From: Marinagarivorans cellulosilyticus | GTDB taxonomy: Bacteria > Pseudomonadota > Gammaproteobacteria > Pseudomonadales > Cellvibrionaceae | Length of the DNA stretch: 64,000 nucleotides | NCBI RefSeq assembly: GCF_021655555.1 | Contig: NZ_AP023086.1 | Location: forward strand, 3,936,685 to 4,000,684 | Direction: 5' to 3' | Shown: positions 9,459-18,641 of the stretch, piece after piece | How the letters are laid out: the number at the start of each line of letters is the position of its first letter | How positions within the stretch are numbered: position 1 is the stretch's first letter | Program-made: the position numbers and the translations under genes | The notes under the pieces: generated by a model | Databases searched by the model: none | The model's input: the letters and a program-made list of their open reading frames with translations, nothing else | What the model was told of the DNA's origin: nothing

Positions 9459-9577
9459 AATACAGGCCCGCTAGCGTCGCCTATACTCAGAAGCCATAAA
9501 AACAATTGATTACCTATTTAAAAAGTAGCATCAAATTGGTAACTTGTGCCCACTTGTCTTATAGAAGGTTGAAAAAC

Positions 9578-11407
9578 GTGCCCATTCGAACTTTGTTTGT
9601 TTTTTGCGCAACTATTATCCTCTCATCAGCTTGCTTTGCTGAGACTATTATTAAGTCGCATGCACTCACCAAGTACGGCACTCCTAAGTACCCTAAAGAC
9701 TTCACGCGGTTTGAATACACCTCAGAAAACGCGGTAAAGGGTGGCGAGGTTAGGATTTCAGAGTTTGGCAGCTACGATAGCCTGAACTACTTCATACAAA
9801 AGGGCGTTGCAGAGCGAAACTGCACTCTGATGTACGACTCATTAATGGTCAGCTCCGCCGATGAACCCAACACCATGTACGGCCTAATCGCCGAAAGCAT
9901 TGAATACCCTAAAAGTAAACAGTGGATAATCTTTAACCTTAACCCAAAAGCAAAATTTTCCGACGGTAAAGCTGTGACCGCGGAAGACATAAAATTCACA
10001 TTTGAGACGCTAATTGAACACGGCGACCCAGTGTACAAAATGTATTTCGCTGATGTTGGGAAAGTAGAAATCTTATCACCCCATAGAATAAAATTTGATA
10101 TCACTAACCCTGAAAATAAGGACTTATTAAACGCATTGGCAGGATTGCCTGCATTCCCCAAACACTTCTGGAAGGGTAAAGAATTCGCCAAAAGTGGGTT
10201 AAGTATTCCTATGGGAAGCAGTGCTTACAAAATTGAAAGATTTGATGCTGGAAGATCTATCACATACGTTAGAGATAAAAACTATTGGGCTAAAGATCTA
10301 AACGTCAACAATGGCATGTACAACTTCGATAAAATTTACGTTGAGTACTATCGAGACCAGGACGTGGATTTCGAAGCATTCAAAGCAGGCTCTTACGACT
10401 ACCTTTACGAAGCAACATCAAAAACATGGGCAACAGGCTATGATATAGAACCTGTACACAAAGGAAAAATAAAGCGCCTCGAGTACGAAGATGAAATGGC
10501 TCAAGGCGTAAGCGGCATATTCTTCAACTTGCGAAAGCCTATGTTAAAAAATCGTACTTTGCGCCAAGCCATGAGCCTTGCCTTCGACTTTGAGTGGACC
10601 AAAAAGAATATCTTTTATGGGTCCTACAGCAGAACAAACAGTTTTTATGAAAACACAAAATATGCTGCGCAGGGAACGCCTAGCAAAGAAGAGCTTGCAC
10701 TATTATCACCCTTCCGAGATCAACTACCTCCCGCAGTTTTTGGCCCAGCCTATCGCGCAACCGAAACCGATGGTAGCGGTAATAACCGCAAACAACTTAG
10801 AGAAGCCAAAAAAATCCTTGATGAAGCCGGCTACAACATCATCAATGGCAAACTCATTGATCCCGCATCAAATAAGCCAGTCGAGATGGAAATTATCATT
10901 AGACAGGCTGGACTAGAGAAAGTACTAAACCCTTGGATTGCCAACTTAAAGAAAATAGGCATCATTGTTAAACTTCGAATAATGGATTTAGCACAATGGA
11001 GTAATCTTCTCGAGGTTTATGACTACGATATAGTTTGGCTAGGTTTTCGAGGCGTAGACATCCCCAGTAATGAGCAAGCATTGCTATGGGGTAGCGAGAA
11101 CGCAGACGTTGAGGGTGGCGCAAACTATATGGGTATTAAAAATCCCGCCATTGACAGCATAATTAAAAAACTAATTGCAGCCACTAATGATGAAGAGCGA
11201 ATAGCAGCCGCGCGCGCACTCGATAGAATATTAACCCACTCACACTATATCGTTCCTCTTTACCATTCAAAAACCAATCGCCTCGCATTTTGGGACAAAT
11301 TTTCATACCCTGAAAAGCGTACTACTTATGATTTCCGCCATGAGATTGGATTTTACACATGGTGGTACGATGAAGAAAAAGCCAAGAAGCTAAAGCAAAC
11401 AAAATAG
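9578..11407 (+). CDS. yejA: extracellular solute-binding protein of a YejABEF-type peptide importer
   Basis: Periplasmic SBP family 5 protein that delivers oligopeptides (microcin C-type peptides in E. coli) to the inner-membrane complex. The chosen GTG start gives 609 residues, close to E. coli YejA. It has AGAAGG upstream and yields a clean signal peptide: VPIRTLFVFCATIILSSACFA, cut before ETIIKSHAL. An earlier TTG at 9506 would add 24 residues without improving the signal. The body carries the SBP5 sequence patterns (GGEVRISEFG, MYDSLMVSSADEP). The four yej genes are packed with gaps of 4, -1 and 2 bases. This gene and yejB look more AT-rich in codon choice than flanking genes. Confidence 0.9.
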   Translation: MPIRTLFVFCATIILSSACFAETIIKSHALTKYGTPKYPKDFTRFEYTSENAVKGGEVRISEFGSYDSLNYFIQKGVAERNCTLMYDSLMVSSADEPNTMYGLIAESIEYPKSKQWIIFNLNPKAKFSDGKAVTAEDIKFTFETLIEHGDPVYKMYFADVGKVEILSPHRIKFDITNPENKDLLNALAGLPAFPKHFWKGKEFAKSGLSIPMGSSAYKIERFDAGRSITYVRDKNYWAKDLNVNNGMYNFDKIYVEYYRDQDVDFEAFKAGSYDYLYEATSKTWATGYDIEPVHKGKIKRLEYEDEMAQGVSGIFFNLRKPMLKNRTLRQAMSLAFDFEWTKKNIFYGSYSRTNSFYENTKYAAQGTPSKEELALLSPFRDQLPPAVFGPAYRATETDGSGNNRKQLREAKKILDEAGYNIINGKLIDPASNKPVEMEIIIRQAGLEKVLNPWIANLKKIGIIVKLRIMDLAQWSNLLEVYDYDIVWLGFRGVDIPSNEQALLWGSENADVEGGANYMGIKNPAIDSIIKKLIAATNDEERIAAARALDRILTHSHYIVPLYHSKTNRLAFWDKFSYPEKRTTYDFRHEIGFYTWWYDEEKAKKLKQTK

Positions 11408-11411
11408 TCGA

Positions 11412-12485
11412 ATGTCCAACTACATACTCAGAAGGCTATTACTCATTATCCCAACGTTGGCAGGGATAATGCTGATTAATTTTATTATTGTTCAATTCGC
11501 ACCCGGTGGGCCAATTGATCAAGCCGTTGCTAGTTTAAAGCAAGGAGCGGCAATGCATGATCAAAGCCTAATAGGCGGGAGCCTAGATGGTGCCGCTGCT
11601 TCTGGTGATCCTTCCATGCAGCGCGGGATTCCACCAGAAATAATGGCACAAATAAAAGCGCAATATGGATTTGACAAACCACCGATTGAGCGTTTTTTCA
11701 TTATGATAAAAAGCTACGCTCTATTTGATTTTGGAGATAGCTTTTACCGCGACAGCTCCGTTATAGACTTGCTCATAGACAAAATGCCCGTCTCCATATC
11801 CTTAGGGCTATGGAGCACATTGCTTATCTACTTAATATCCATCCCACTTGGCATCAAAAAGGCACTTCGCCACAATAGTTCTTTTGATATATGGACTAGC
11901 TCCGTCTTTATTGTAGGCTATGCCGTGCCGGGTTTTTTGTTTGCAATGATTTTAGTCGTTGTATTTGCCGGCGGCAGTTATTTGGATTGGTTTCCGCTAC
12001 GCGGATTAACATCAGACAACTTTGCCGAGCTAACACTCGCCGGTAAAATAGCCGACTATTTCTGGCACTTGGCGTTACCCCTTACGGCCTATACGATTGG
12101 CGGGTTTGCTACCTTAACACTGTTAACCAAAAATTCCTTTTTGGATGAAATCAACAAACAATACGTTACTACTGCCATTGCCAAAGGCTTAGACGACAAA
12201 CAAGTGTTGTACGGCCACGTATTTCGCAATGCCATGCTCATTATAATTGCGGGTTTCCCATCCGCGTTTGTCAGTATGTTTTTTACAGGGTCACTTCTGA
12301 TTGAAGTTATTTTTTCTTTAGACGGCATTGGCCTACTCACCTACGAGGCGATTGTTAATCGCGATTATCCGATTGTTTTTTCAACGCTGTACATTTTTAC
12401 CCTGCTAAGCCTACTCCTTAAATTATTATCTGATTTGGTATACCACTGGGTAGACCCTCGTATTACTTTTGAAGGGGGGCGCTAA
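11412..12485 (+). CDS. yejB: peptide ABC transporter permease, YejB type
   Basis: A 357-residue inner-membrane permease. The N-terminal MSNYILRRLLLIIPTLAGIM is the usual first helix of DppB/YejB subunits. A periplasmic loop follows, then about five helices from residue 130 onward with the BPD-type inner-membrane component domain. The EAA-like loop contains AIAKGLDDKQVLYGHVFRNA, which contacts the ATPase. The C-terminus ends in HWVDPRI as in family members. It overlaps yejE by one base (TAATG). Pairs with YejE to form the membrane channel. Confidence 0.92.
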   Translation: MSNYILRRLLLIIPTLAGIMLINFIIVQFAPGGPIDQAVASLKQGAAMHDQSLIGGSLDGAAASGDPSMQRGIPPEIMAQIKAQYGFDKPPIERFFIMIKSYALFDFGDSFYRDSSVIDLLIDKMPVSISLGLWSTLLIYLISIPLGIKKALRHNSSFDIWTSSVFIVGYAVPGFLFAMILVVVFAGGSYLDWFPLRGLTSDNFAELTLAGKIADYFWHLALPLTAYTIGGFATLTLLTKNSFLDEINKQYVTTAIAKGLDDKQVLYGHVFRNAMLIIIAGFPSAFVSMFFTGSLLIEVIFSLDGIGLLTYEAIVNRDYPIVFSTLYIFTLLSLLLKLLSDLVYHWVDPRITFEGGR

Positions 12486-13522
12486 TGGGCACATTAAGGC
12501 AAAAACTTAGCCCCCTCGCACAGCGAAGGTTGGATGTTTTTTGGGGGAACCGCCGCGCCAAGTGGAGCTTGTGGATTTTTAGCGTTTTATTTTTTATCTC
12601 AATGTTTGCCAATGTTATTGCTAACGACAAACCTCTGATAGCCAACCAGAATGGCAATTGGTATTTCCCTGTTTTTAAAACCTACCCAGAAACACAATTC
12701 GGCGGCGACTTTGAAACCGAGGCTGACTATACCGACCCCTATGTTATAGAGCTGATCGAAAGCGACGGCTGGCTCTTATGGCCCCCTATCCCCTACAACT
12801 ATAAAACGCATATTAGTAATTTAGATAAACCTGCACCCTCGCCACCAACAGCAAAAAATTGGTTAGGCACAGATGATCAAGCAAGGGATGTGTTAGCACG
12901 CTGTATTTATGGCTTTAGAGTATCCATATTATTTGCATTAGGCCTAACCATTGGCAGCAGTATTATCGGAATTTTTATCGGCGCTATCCAAGGCTACTTT
13001 GGCGGCAAAATAGATTTAATAGGCCAGCGTTTTCTCGAAATTTGGTCCGGCTTACCCGAGCTTTATCTACTCATTATTATTTCAAGCATGATTACCCCTA
13101 ACGCTTGGTGGCTACTGTTAATTATGTTGTTTTTTAGCTGGACGCGTTTAGTCGACCTTGTGCGCGCCGAATGCCTTCGTGTACGCAACTTTGAATACGT
13201 TAAAGCCGCCAAAGCATTAGGCGTTAGCGATGGTAAAATCATCATTCGTCACGTACTGCCTAACGCCATGGTCGCCACCATGACCTACATGCCTTTTATT
13301 TTAGCTGGCGCCGTCTCCACATTAACCGCTTTAGATTTTTTAGGTTTTGGATTGCCGCCGGGCTCTGCCTCGCTTGGCGAGCTAGTTATGCAGGGTAAAA
13401 ATAACTTACATGCGCCCTGGCTGGGGCTAACTGCATTTTGTGTTTTGTCTTTAATGCTAACGCTCATGGTATTTATTGGCGAAGGCGTACGCGATGCTTT
13501 CGACCCTCGCCTTAAGGTTTAA
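12485..13522 (+). CDS. yejE: peptide ABC transporter permease, YejE type
   Basis: A 345-residue inner-membrane permease of the DppC/YejE family. It has an N-terminal helix (about residues 28-45) and a periplasmic segment with WLGTDDQARDVLAR, the conserved sequence preceding the membrane domain. The C-terminal domain has the coupling loop AAKALGVSDGKIIIRHVLPNA and ends in FDPRLKV, a typical terminus. Its start overlaps the yejB stop and yejF begins two bases after its stop, so the four subunits would be made together. Confidence 0.92.
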   Translation: MGTLRQKLSPLAQRRLDVFWGNRRAKWSLWIFSVLFFISMFANVIANDKPLIANQNGNWYFPVFKTYPETQFGGDFETEADYTDPYVIELIESDGWLLWPPIPYNYKTHISNLDKPAPSPPTAKNWLGTDDQARDVLARCIYGFRVSILFALGLTIGSSIIGIFIGAIQGYFGGKIDLIGQRFLEIWSGLPELYLLIIISSMITPNAWWLLLIMLFFSWTRLVDLVRAECLRVRNFEYVKAAKALGVSDGKIIIRHVLPNAMVATMTYMPFILAGAVSTLTALDFLGFGLPPGSASLGELVMQGKNNLHAPWLGLTAFCVLSLMLTLMVFIGEGVRDAFDPRLKV

Positions 13523-13524
13523 CT

Positions 13525-15120
13525 ATGTCTACGCTACCACTACTGAGCATTCGCCATTTAGATGTTGCTTTTAACCAGCAAGGGCAACATTCGCTGGTTG
13601 CCGAGGACATCAACCTAGAGCTTTATGCGGGCAAAACACTCGCCATTGTTGGTGAGAGCGGATCTGGCAAAAGCGTAACGGCCATGTCCATACTGCGCTT
13701 ACTGCCCTACCCTCAAGCTTCGCACCCGCGCGGTGAAATCTTATTTGCCAGCAACAACTTACTTACATTACCCGAAGCACAGTTACGGAAAGTTCGCGGC
13801 AATGATATCGGCATGATTTTTCAAGAGCCAATGACCGCGCTCAACCCACTCCACACTGTTGAAAAACAAATTGGTGAAGTACTACGTATACACCAAGGTT
13901 TAACCAGCCACGACGCGCGTAAAGTAATCATTGAGTGGCTCGGTAAAGTTGGCATCGCACAGCCTGAAAGCCGGCTAAAAAGCTACCCGCATGAATTATC
14001 GGGCGGCCAAAGGCAGCGCGTTATGATTGCCATGGCGCTGGCTAACAACCCTAAAATACTCATTGCTGACGAACCCACAACCGCCCTTGATGTTACCGTG
14101 CAAAAGCAAATACTCGATCTGATCGAGACACTTAAGCAAGAGTCACAAATTGCTGTCATGTTGATCAGCCACGATTTGGGCGTGGTGAAGCGTTACAGCG
14201 ATGAAATCGCCGTTATGCAAAAAGGTAAAATCGTCGAGCGCGCAACCCCAACCGCCCTATTTAGCACACCACAACACCCTTATACCCAAGCGCTAATTTC
14301 AGCCGACCCCAAGGGTAGCCCGCTCAAAAACACACAAAACAACAGTAATTGCTTAAGCGCTAAAAACGTTAGCGTTAAATTCCCACTGAACAAGCCATTA
14401 TTTCGAAAGCCCACACAATGGCTTTTGGCCGTAAACAACATATCCATTGAAATTAAAAAAGGTGAAACGCTCGGTATTATTGGCGAAAGCGGCTCGGGAA
14501 AATCAACTTTAGCCATGGCACTTTTAAGGCTACAAAAAAGCGAAGGTGAAATCATCTTCGAAAACACATCGATAAGCTCTTTATCGAGCGCAAAAATGCA
14601 GCCGTTCCGCCAAGCTTTGCAGGTTGTATTTCAAGACCCGTTTGCCAGCCTTAGCCCACGCATGACCATCGCGCAGATTATCGCCGAGGGGTTAGTCGTC
14701 TTTAAGAATCGCTTAGAAGGAAGTATTGACGATACGGTTGATCGCGCCTTGCACGAAGTTGGCTTAGAACCCGACATAAAGCATCGCTACCCACATGAGT
14801 TTTCTGGTGGACAACGCCAGCGAATTGCCATAGCCCGCGCACTAGTACTGAAACCTCGATTAATAGTTTTAGACGAACCAACCTCCGCACTTGATCGAGC
14901 TGTGCAAGCGCAGGTTATAGACCTTCTAAGATCCTTACAGGAAAAATACGGGCTTAGTTATTTATTTATTAGCCACGACTTAAAAGTAGTAAAGGCCTTA
15001 AGCCACGACATTATTGTTATGAAAGAGGGGCAAATAGTAGAGCAAGGCCCCGCCAACGATATATTAGCAACGCCCAGCCACCCCTATACAAAAGCGCTAC
15101 TAGAAGCAGCGCTAAACTAA
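13525..15120 (+). CDS. yejF: duplicated ATPase of the YejABEF-type importer
   Basis: A 531-residue protein with two fused ABC ATPase domains. Each half has Walker A (GESGSGKSV near residue 45; GESGSGKST near residue 318), the ABC signature (LSGGQRQRV; FSGGQRQRI) and Walker B (ILIADEPTTALD; LIVLDEPTSALD). It powers uptake through YejB/YejE at the cytoplasmic face. The last gene of the operon. Its TAA stop forms part of the TAAA flank of a 188-bp MITE that begins at 15122, so the insertion left the stop intact. Confidence 0.93.
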   Translation: MSTLPLLSIRHLDVAFNQQGQHSLVAEDINLELYAGKTLAIVGESGSGKSVTAMSILRLLPYPQASHPRGEILFASNNLLTLPEAQLRKVRGNDIGMIFQEPMTALNPLHTVEKQIGEVLRIHQGLTSHDARKVIIEWLGKVGIAQPESRLKSYPHELSGGQRQRVMIAMALANNPKILIADEPTTALDVTVQKQILDLIETLKQESQIAVMLISHDLGVVKRYSDEIAVMQKGKIVERATPTALFSTPQHPYTQALISADPKGSPLKNTQNNSNCLSAKNVSVKFPLNKPLFRKPTQWLLAVNNISIEIKKGETLGIIGESGSGKSTLAMALLRLQKSEGEIIFENTSISSLSSAKMQPFRQALQVVFQDPFASLSPRMTIAQIIAEGLVVFKNRLEGSIDDTVDRALHEVGLEPDIKHRYPHEFSGGQRQRIAIARALVLKPRLIVLDEPTSALDRAVQAQVIDLLRSLQEKYGLSYLFISHDLKVVKALSHDIIVMKEGQIVEQGPANDILATPSHPYTKALLEAALN

Positions 15121-15121
15121 A

Positions 15122-15309
15122 GGGCATCTCTAAAAATGCACTTTTTCCGCAATAGCGGCTTACAGGTTTTTGCTCCTGCAAAACCTGTATTCAGCCCATC
15201 CATGGACATTAGCTCCGTCCTCGAGTCCTCATTTACACCAAGTAAACTGCGGCTCTCCGGGCGGTGCTTCCTTGCTATCACACAAAAATTACTATTTTTA
15301 GAGGTGCCC
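15122..15309 (+). mobile_element. 188-bp MITE, copy 1
   Basis: Non-coding element between the convergent ends of yejF and the caspase-lipoprotein gene. Its terminal inverted repeats are GGGCATCTCTAAAAAT and, on the other strand at the far end, GGGCACCTCTAAAAAT (15 of 16 match). It is flanked by TAAA on both sides (15118-15121 and 15310-15313), a likely 4-bp target duplication. Inside is a hairpin with 10-bp arms at 15161-15170 and 15180-15189. A second copy, in inverse orientation and about 95% identical, is at 35334-35521. No transposase is present in the window. IS5-like origin is only a guess from the GGG ends and short duplication. Confidence 0.88.
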
Positions 15310-15322
15310 TAAAGAGCATTTA

Positions 15323-16960
15323 CTAATTCGAAGGCACAAAATAAAAGCTACCGCCCTCGTGGCCTGCTTCCCTTACCGGTTTCATCTCTGGCTTTTGTCG
15401 CATAGCTAAGGAGTCGGCCCGCTTAGAAACATTCACCGACAGCAGCGAAAACAATTGGCTATCGCGCAGTGTTTGATCATTTTTTTCGAGAGCGTCAATA
15501 AGCGCGCCGGCAAATACTGAATGATTCTTGCCATTGCCATCCAATACGGGGCGCTCACCACCCGAGGAAATAACAACCCGCGAGCGACGCTCCAAGCCAG
15601 CCTCAATAGCACTACGAGACATACTGGCATCGCTTAAACCAAATAAATAGGGACTTTTATCTTCGCCCAAGTAGCCCGCAAAACAAGAGTCAGATATCAC
15701 CAGTACAGAGCGTGCTTTTAAGCGATCAAGGTGATCACTAATAACCGCATTATTGATCCAGTGGCTAATATTGTTTGCCTGAGCATCCACTGGCAACCAG
15801 TAACCACGCTCTTTTTTACTAATGCCCGCCGTTGACAGCTCGCCATGGCCTGCATAAAAAATCAGTAGGTTATCGTTTTCAGTCAACTCGGTAAAAAGTT
15901 GATTAATCGCCATAAGCACGTCTTTTTCGGAGCCATTGGAAATTAACTGCGTCGTAAAACCATAACGATCTTCCAAAACGGCTTTTAACCGCTCGGCATC
16001 GCGCAAAGGCGAGCGCAAATCGTCCAAGAACTCGTAATCTTCGTTACCAATGATTAGCGCAAAGTAACGGCCAAAATTAATATCTTTAGCGACGCGCTCT
16101 GCGCCTAGGTCAAATGTCGAAGGTGTTAGCAATTCGTTCTGAGTAAACTTTCGATAGGCAAGACTCATTGAGTCCAACTGCCCTTGCAACCGGGAACGCT
16201 CAGAAACAGAGCGCTCGTATAAAGCTCGAAGGGCATTAACATGCTCATCCGCTTCGGCATGGGCCACACGCTTTTTCTCTTGCTGCTCAAGGGCTAACAA
16301 TTCCGACCCCAGCTCTTGCGCCTTTTTCTCGGAAACAGCCAAAGCCGCTTCAAGAGTCAGCTTTTCCGCTTCCATAGAACGCTTCGCTTCTGTGCTAAGC
16401 AGCACGGCGTCTTCACTAACACCAGAGGCCAGCCGGTAATACTCTAAAGCCGTTGCCAAATTGCGCTCGACCCCTTGCCCTTTCTCATACAATAAACCTA
16501 AGTTAATTTGAGCACGGGCATAACTTTGCTCGGCCGACTTTTCATACCAATAAGCGGCTTGTTGAAAATCGGATTCAATGCCTAGACCTTTCTCGTAAAT
16601 CTCGCCGACATAATTTTGCGCCTTGGCATCGCCCGCGCTGGCCATGGGTAACCAAGCTGCTAAAGCGCTTTTATAATCCGCCCTATCGTAAGCGACATAT
16701 TCGCCACCGCGAATTTCACAATCGTGCGCGGTGGTTTTAATTGCCCGCCGCGCACTAATGTAACGCGCCTGACCTAGCTTTCGTATTTGGCCGGGCAATA
16801 GGCAATCAATAACGGCTAGATCATCTTGATGCACAACATCGGCATGGTCATTATCTTGGCTAACGCTATTATCACCAGCACAAGCAGATAGTAATAAGCC
16901 TGCAGCAACTAAACATTGGGGGGCGATCCAGCGTTTTGTATTTTTACTCAAAGAAAACAA
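15323..16960 (-). CDS. lipoprotein with Sel1 repeats, coiled coil and caspase-like (C14) domain
   Basis: A 545-residue predicted lipoprotein with lipobox LSAC at C27. Residues about 95-180 hold Sel1/TPR-like repeats (AQNYVGEIYEKGLGI, AQINLGLLYEKGQGV). Residues about 185-275 are a charged coiled coil. From about 296 comes a caspase/metacaspase domain with the catalytic dyad H372 (FYAGHGE) and C426 (ISDSCFAG). Both catalytic residues are present, so proteolytic activity is plausible. It starts 9 bases after the kinase gene and is surely co-transcribed with it. Role unknown; signalling from the kinase to the peptidase is inference only, and the lipid anchor would place the two on different sides of the membrane. 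Confidence 0.87.
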   Translation of the reverse strand: MFSLSKNTKRWIAPQCLVAAGLLLSACAGDNSVSQDNDHADVVHQDDLAVIDCLLPGQIRKLGQARYISARRAIKTTAHDCEIRGGEYVAYDRADYKSALAAWLPMASAGDAKAQNYVGEIYEKGLGIESDFQQAAYWYEKSAEQSYARAQINLGLLYEKGQGVERNLATALEYYRLASGVSEDAVLLSTEAKRSMEAEKLTLEAALAVSEKKAQELGSELLALEQQEKKRVAHAEADEHVNALRALYERSVSERSRLQGQLDSMSLAYRKFTQNELLTPSTFDLGAERVAKDINFGRYFALIIGNEDYEFLDDLRSPLRDAERLKAVLEDRYGFTTQLISNGSEKDVLMAINQLFTELTENDNLLIFYAGHGELSTAGISKKERGYWLPVDAQANNISHWINNAVISDHLDRLKARSVLVISDSCFAGYLGEDKSPYLFGLSDASMSRSAIEAGLERRSRVVISSGGERPVLDGNGKNHSVFAGALIDALEKNDQTLRDSQLFSLLSVNVSKRADSLAMRQKPEMKPVREAGHEGGSFYFVPSN

Positions 16961-16969
16961 TGAATACTC

Positions 16970-18595
16970 CTAGGGCAGCTGCTCAATGCGCTGCTTTAAG
17001 TCCGCTATAGCTTGGCGAACACGGTGAGGACGGCGAACAAATTCAGCTTCGGCAAAAAACTCGAGCGCCGCTAAATATTCGCGCATTTTAAATTCTGACA
17101 ACGAGCGTTGCTCGGTTCTTTCAATAAGTGCAGACACTACACGATTAATACGTTCAGCAACAATATTTTGAACAATTGATAACTGTTCTTTATCTTGCCC
17201 TACAGGTGTTGTTTGCGCATCAAACCACGCTTGCGAATAAAAACGATGGGCTAAATCTAGATCGTCCGAGCGCAACGAGCGATCGCCCTCGCGAACTAAT
17301 TGCGCGATAGGCGCTAGTGTTTTCGGCAAGGAGTCTAAGGATGGCACACGGCTTTCAATATAATTTTGCAAACCGACCCAACTAACCAACGTGATGGCTA
17401 CCGCTGCAACTAAAGTCATTGCCATTTTTTTATGGCTGCGCGGCTTAATCGCATCAATAAACTCGCCAGCATTATTAAAGCCATTGCCATTATCAAAACG
17501 TAATGCTTTGCGCAAAGCACGCATATGGCGATGATTAAGCCCTAAAATATTATCCACTCGGGCACCCAAACGCTGAGCATCCAATGCCGATAGGGGAATC
17601 CCCTGGGCAGTGGTATAAGGATGGCGCCCGGTAAGCAGCTGGTAAGCGACGCAAGCCAATGCGTAAATATCATCTTTTTCTGTAGTAGCTTGCCCTTTTA
17701 AGCTAGCGACAGTTGCATAATTTGGCGTTAAAGCAAAAGCCGTTAAATCCTCGCTCGCCGACGGCTCCTGAACTTGGTTGACGGCTCGAGCAATACCAAA
17801 GTCTAGGATTTTTACATTACCATCAGTTTGTAAAAATACATTTGCGGGTTTTATATCTGCATGAACAAAACCCTTTTGGTGAGCATAAGCTAAACCGCGA
17901 GCGGCCAACTCAATAACTCGCATCGCTTTGCTGTGAGGCATACTGCCGTGATCAGCCAAATAATCTTTTATTGTTTGGCCTTCCAAGTACTCCATTGAAA
18001 TAAATGCAGTATCGCCACAACGGTCAAAATCAAACACCGTCACAATATTAGGGTGTGATAACGCTTGCGCTTTTTTAGCTTCGCGCTGCAAAGCCTGCAA
18101 GGCGCCGGGAATAGTTTGGCAATCTTCGTTTAACAGCTTTAAAGCGATATAAGGCGAGCTGTCTTGCATTTCCTCGCGCAAAAGGTCTTTCGCAAGATAA
18201 ACATCCCCCATCCCACCACTACCCAGTGTTTTTATTAGCGAGAAGCGGTCACGTAAAACCGTACCTTCTGGTTGCGAACGCAATCGCTGACGCTCAGCGG
18301 TTTTATCAATTCGGGCTAAAAAACTTAACTTACTGGTATCGCCATTTTTAAAATTATGCTCTGCATAATCTGAATCGATACCGACCCTTTCGTTAAGCGT
18401 TGGAATAATTTCTTCTGATGCGTGCTGCTGAGAGATTACTGATGGCCGATTGGCTTTATCGCTTGGCTTGCCTGTTAACTCGTGGCGACGAATTTGGGTA
18501 TCCTCTTCTGCATCAGCACAAGCAAGATGCTCGGCACACGTTTCTACGGCCAAGTCATCGTCTGAGTCGTTATTTACAGCCTTGTTTAAGGGCAT
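16970..18595 (-). CDS. membrane-anchored Ser/Thr protein kinase
   Basis: A 541-residue Hanks-type kinase. An acidic N-terminal region (1-110) precedes the kinase domain (about 118-385). Gly-rich loop GSGGMGDVY starts at G125, the ATP-anchoring Lys is K153 (ALKLL), and the DFG motif is at D265. The catalytic loop reads HADIKPAN with D247, so the usual HRD Arg is Ala. One transmembrane helix (about 391-409) leads to a C-terminal extracytoplasmic region of about 130 residues with helical repeats. The ATG at 18595 has GGAGAG 9 bases upstream; an in-frame TTG seven codons earlier is less likely. Upstream of and co-directional with the caspase lipoprotein. Confidence 0.9.
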   Translation of the reverse strand: MPLNKAVNNDSDDDLAVETCAEHLACADAEEDTQIRRHELTGKPSDKANRPSVISQQHASEEIIPTLNERVGIDSDYAEHNFKNGDTSKLSFLARIDKTAERQRLRSQPEGTVLRDRFSLIKTLGSGGMGDVYLAKDLLREEMQDSSPYIALKLLNEDCQTIPGALQALQREAKKAQALSHPNIVTVFDFDRCGDTAFISMEYLEGQTIKDYLADHGSMPHSKAMRVIELAARGLAYAHQKGFVHADIKPANVFLQTDGNVKILDFGIARAVNQVQEPSASEDLTAFALTPNYATVASLKGQATTEKDDIYALACVAYQLLTGRHPYTTAQGIPLSALDAQRLGARVDNILGLNHRHMRALRKALRFDNGNGFNNAGEFIDAIKPRSHKKMAMTLVAAVAITLVSWVGLQNYIESRVPSLDSLPKTLAPIAQLVREGDRSLRSDDLDLAHRFYSQAWFDAQTTPVGQDKEQLSIVQNIVAERINRVVSALIERTEQRSLSEFKMREYLAALEFFAEAEFVRRPHRVRQAIADLKQRIEQLP

Positions 18596-18641
18596 GGGCT
18601 GCAGCTCTCCGCGCAAAAGGAAAGCCGCTATTATTCATCAT

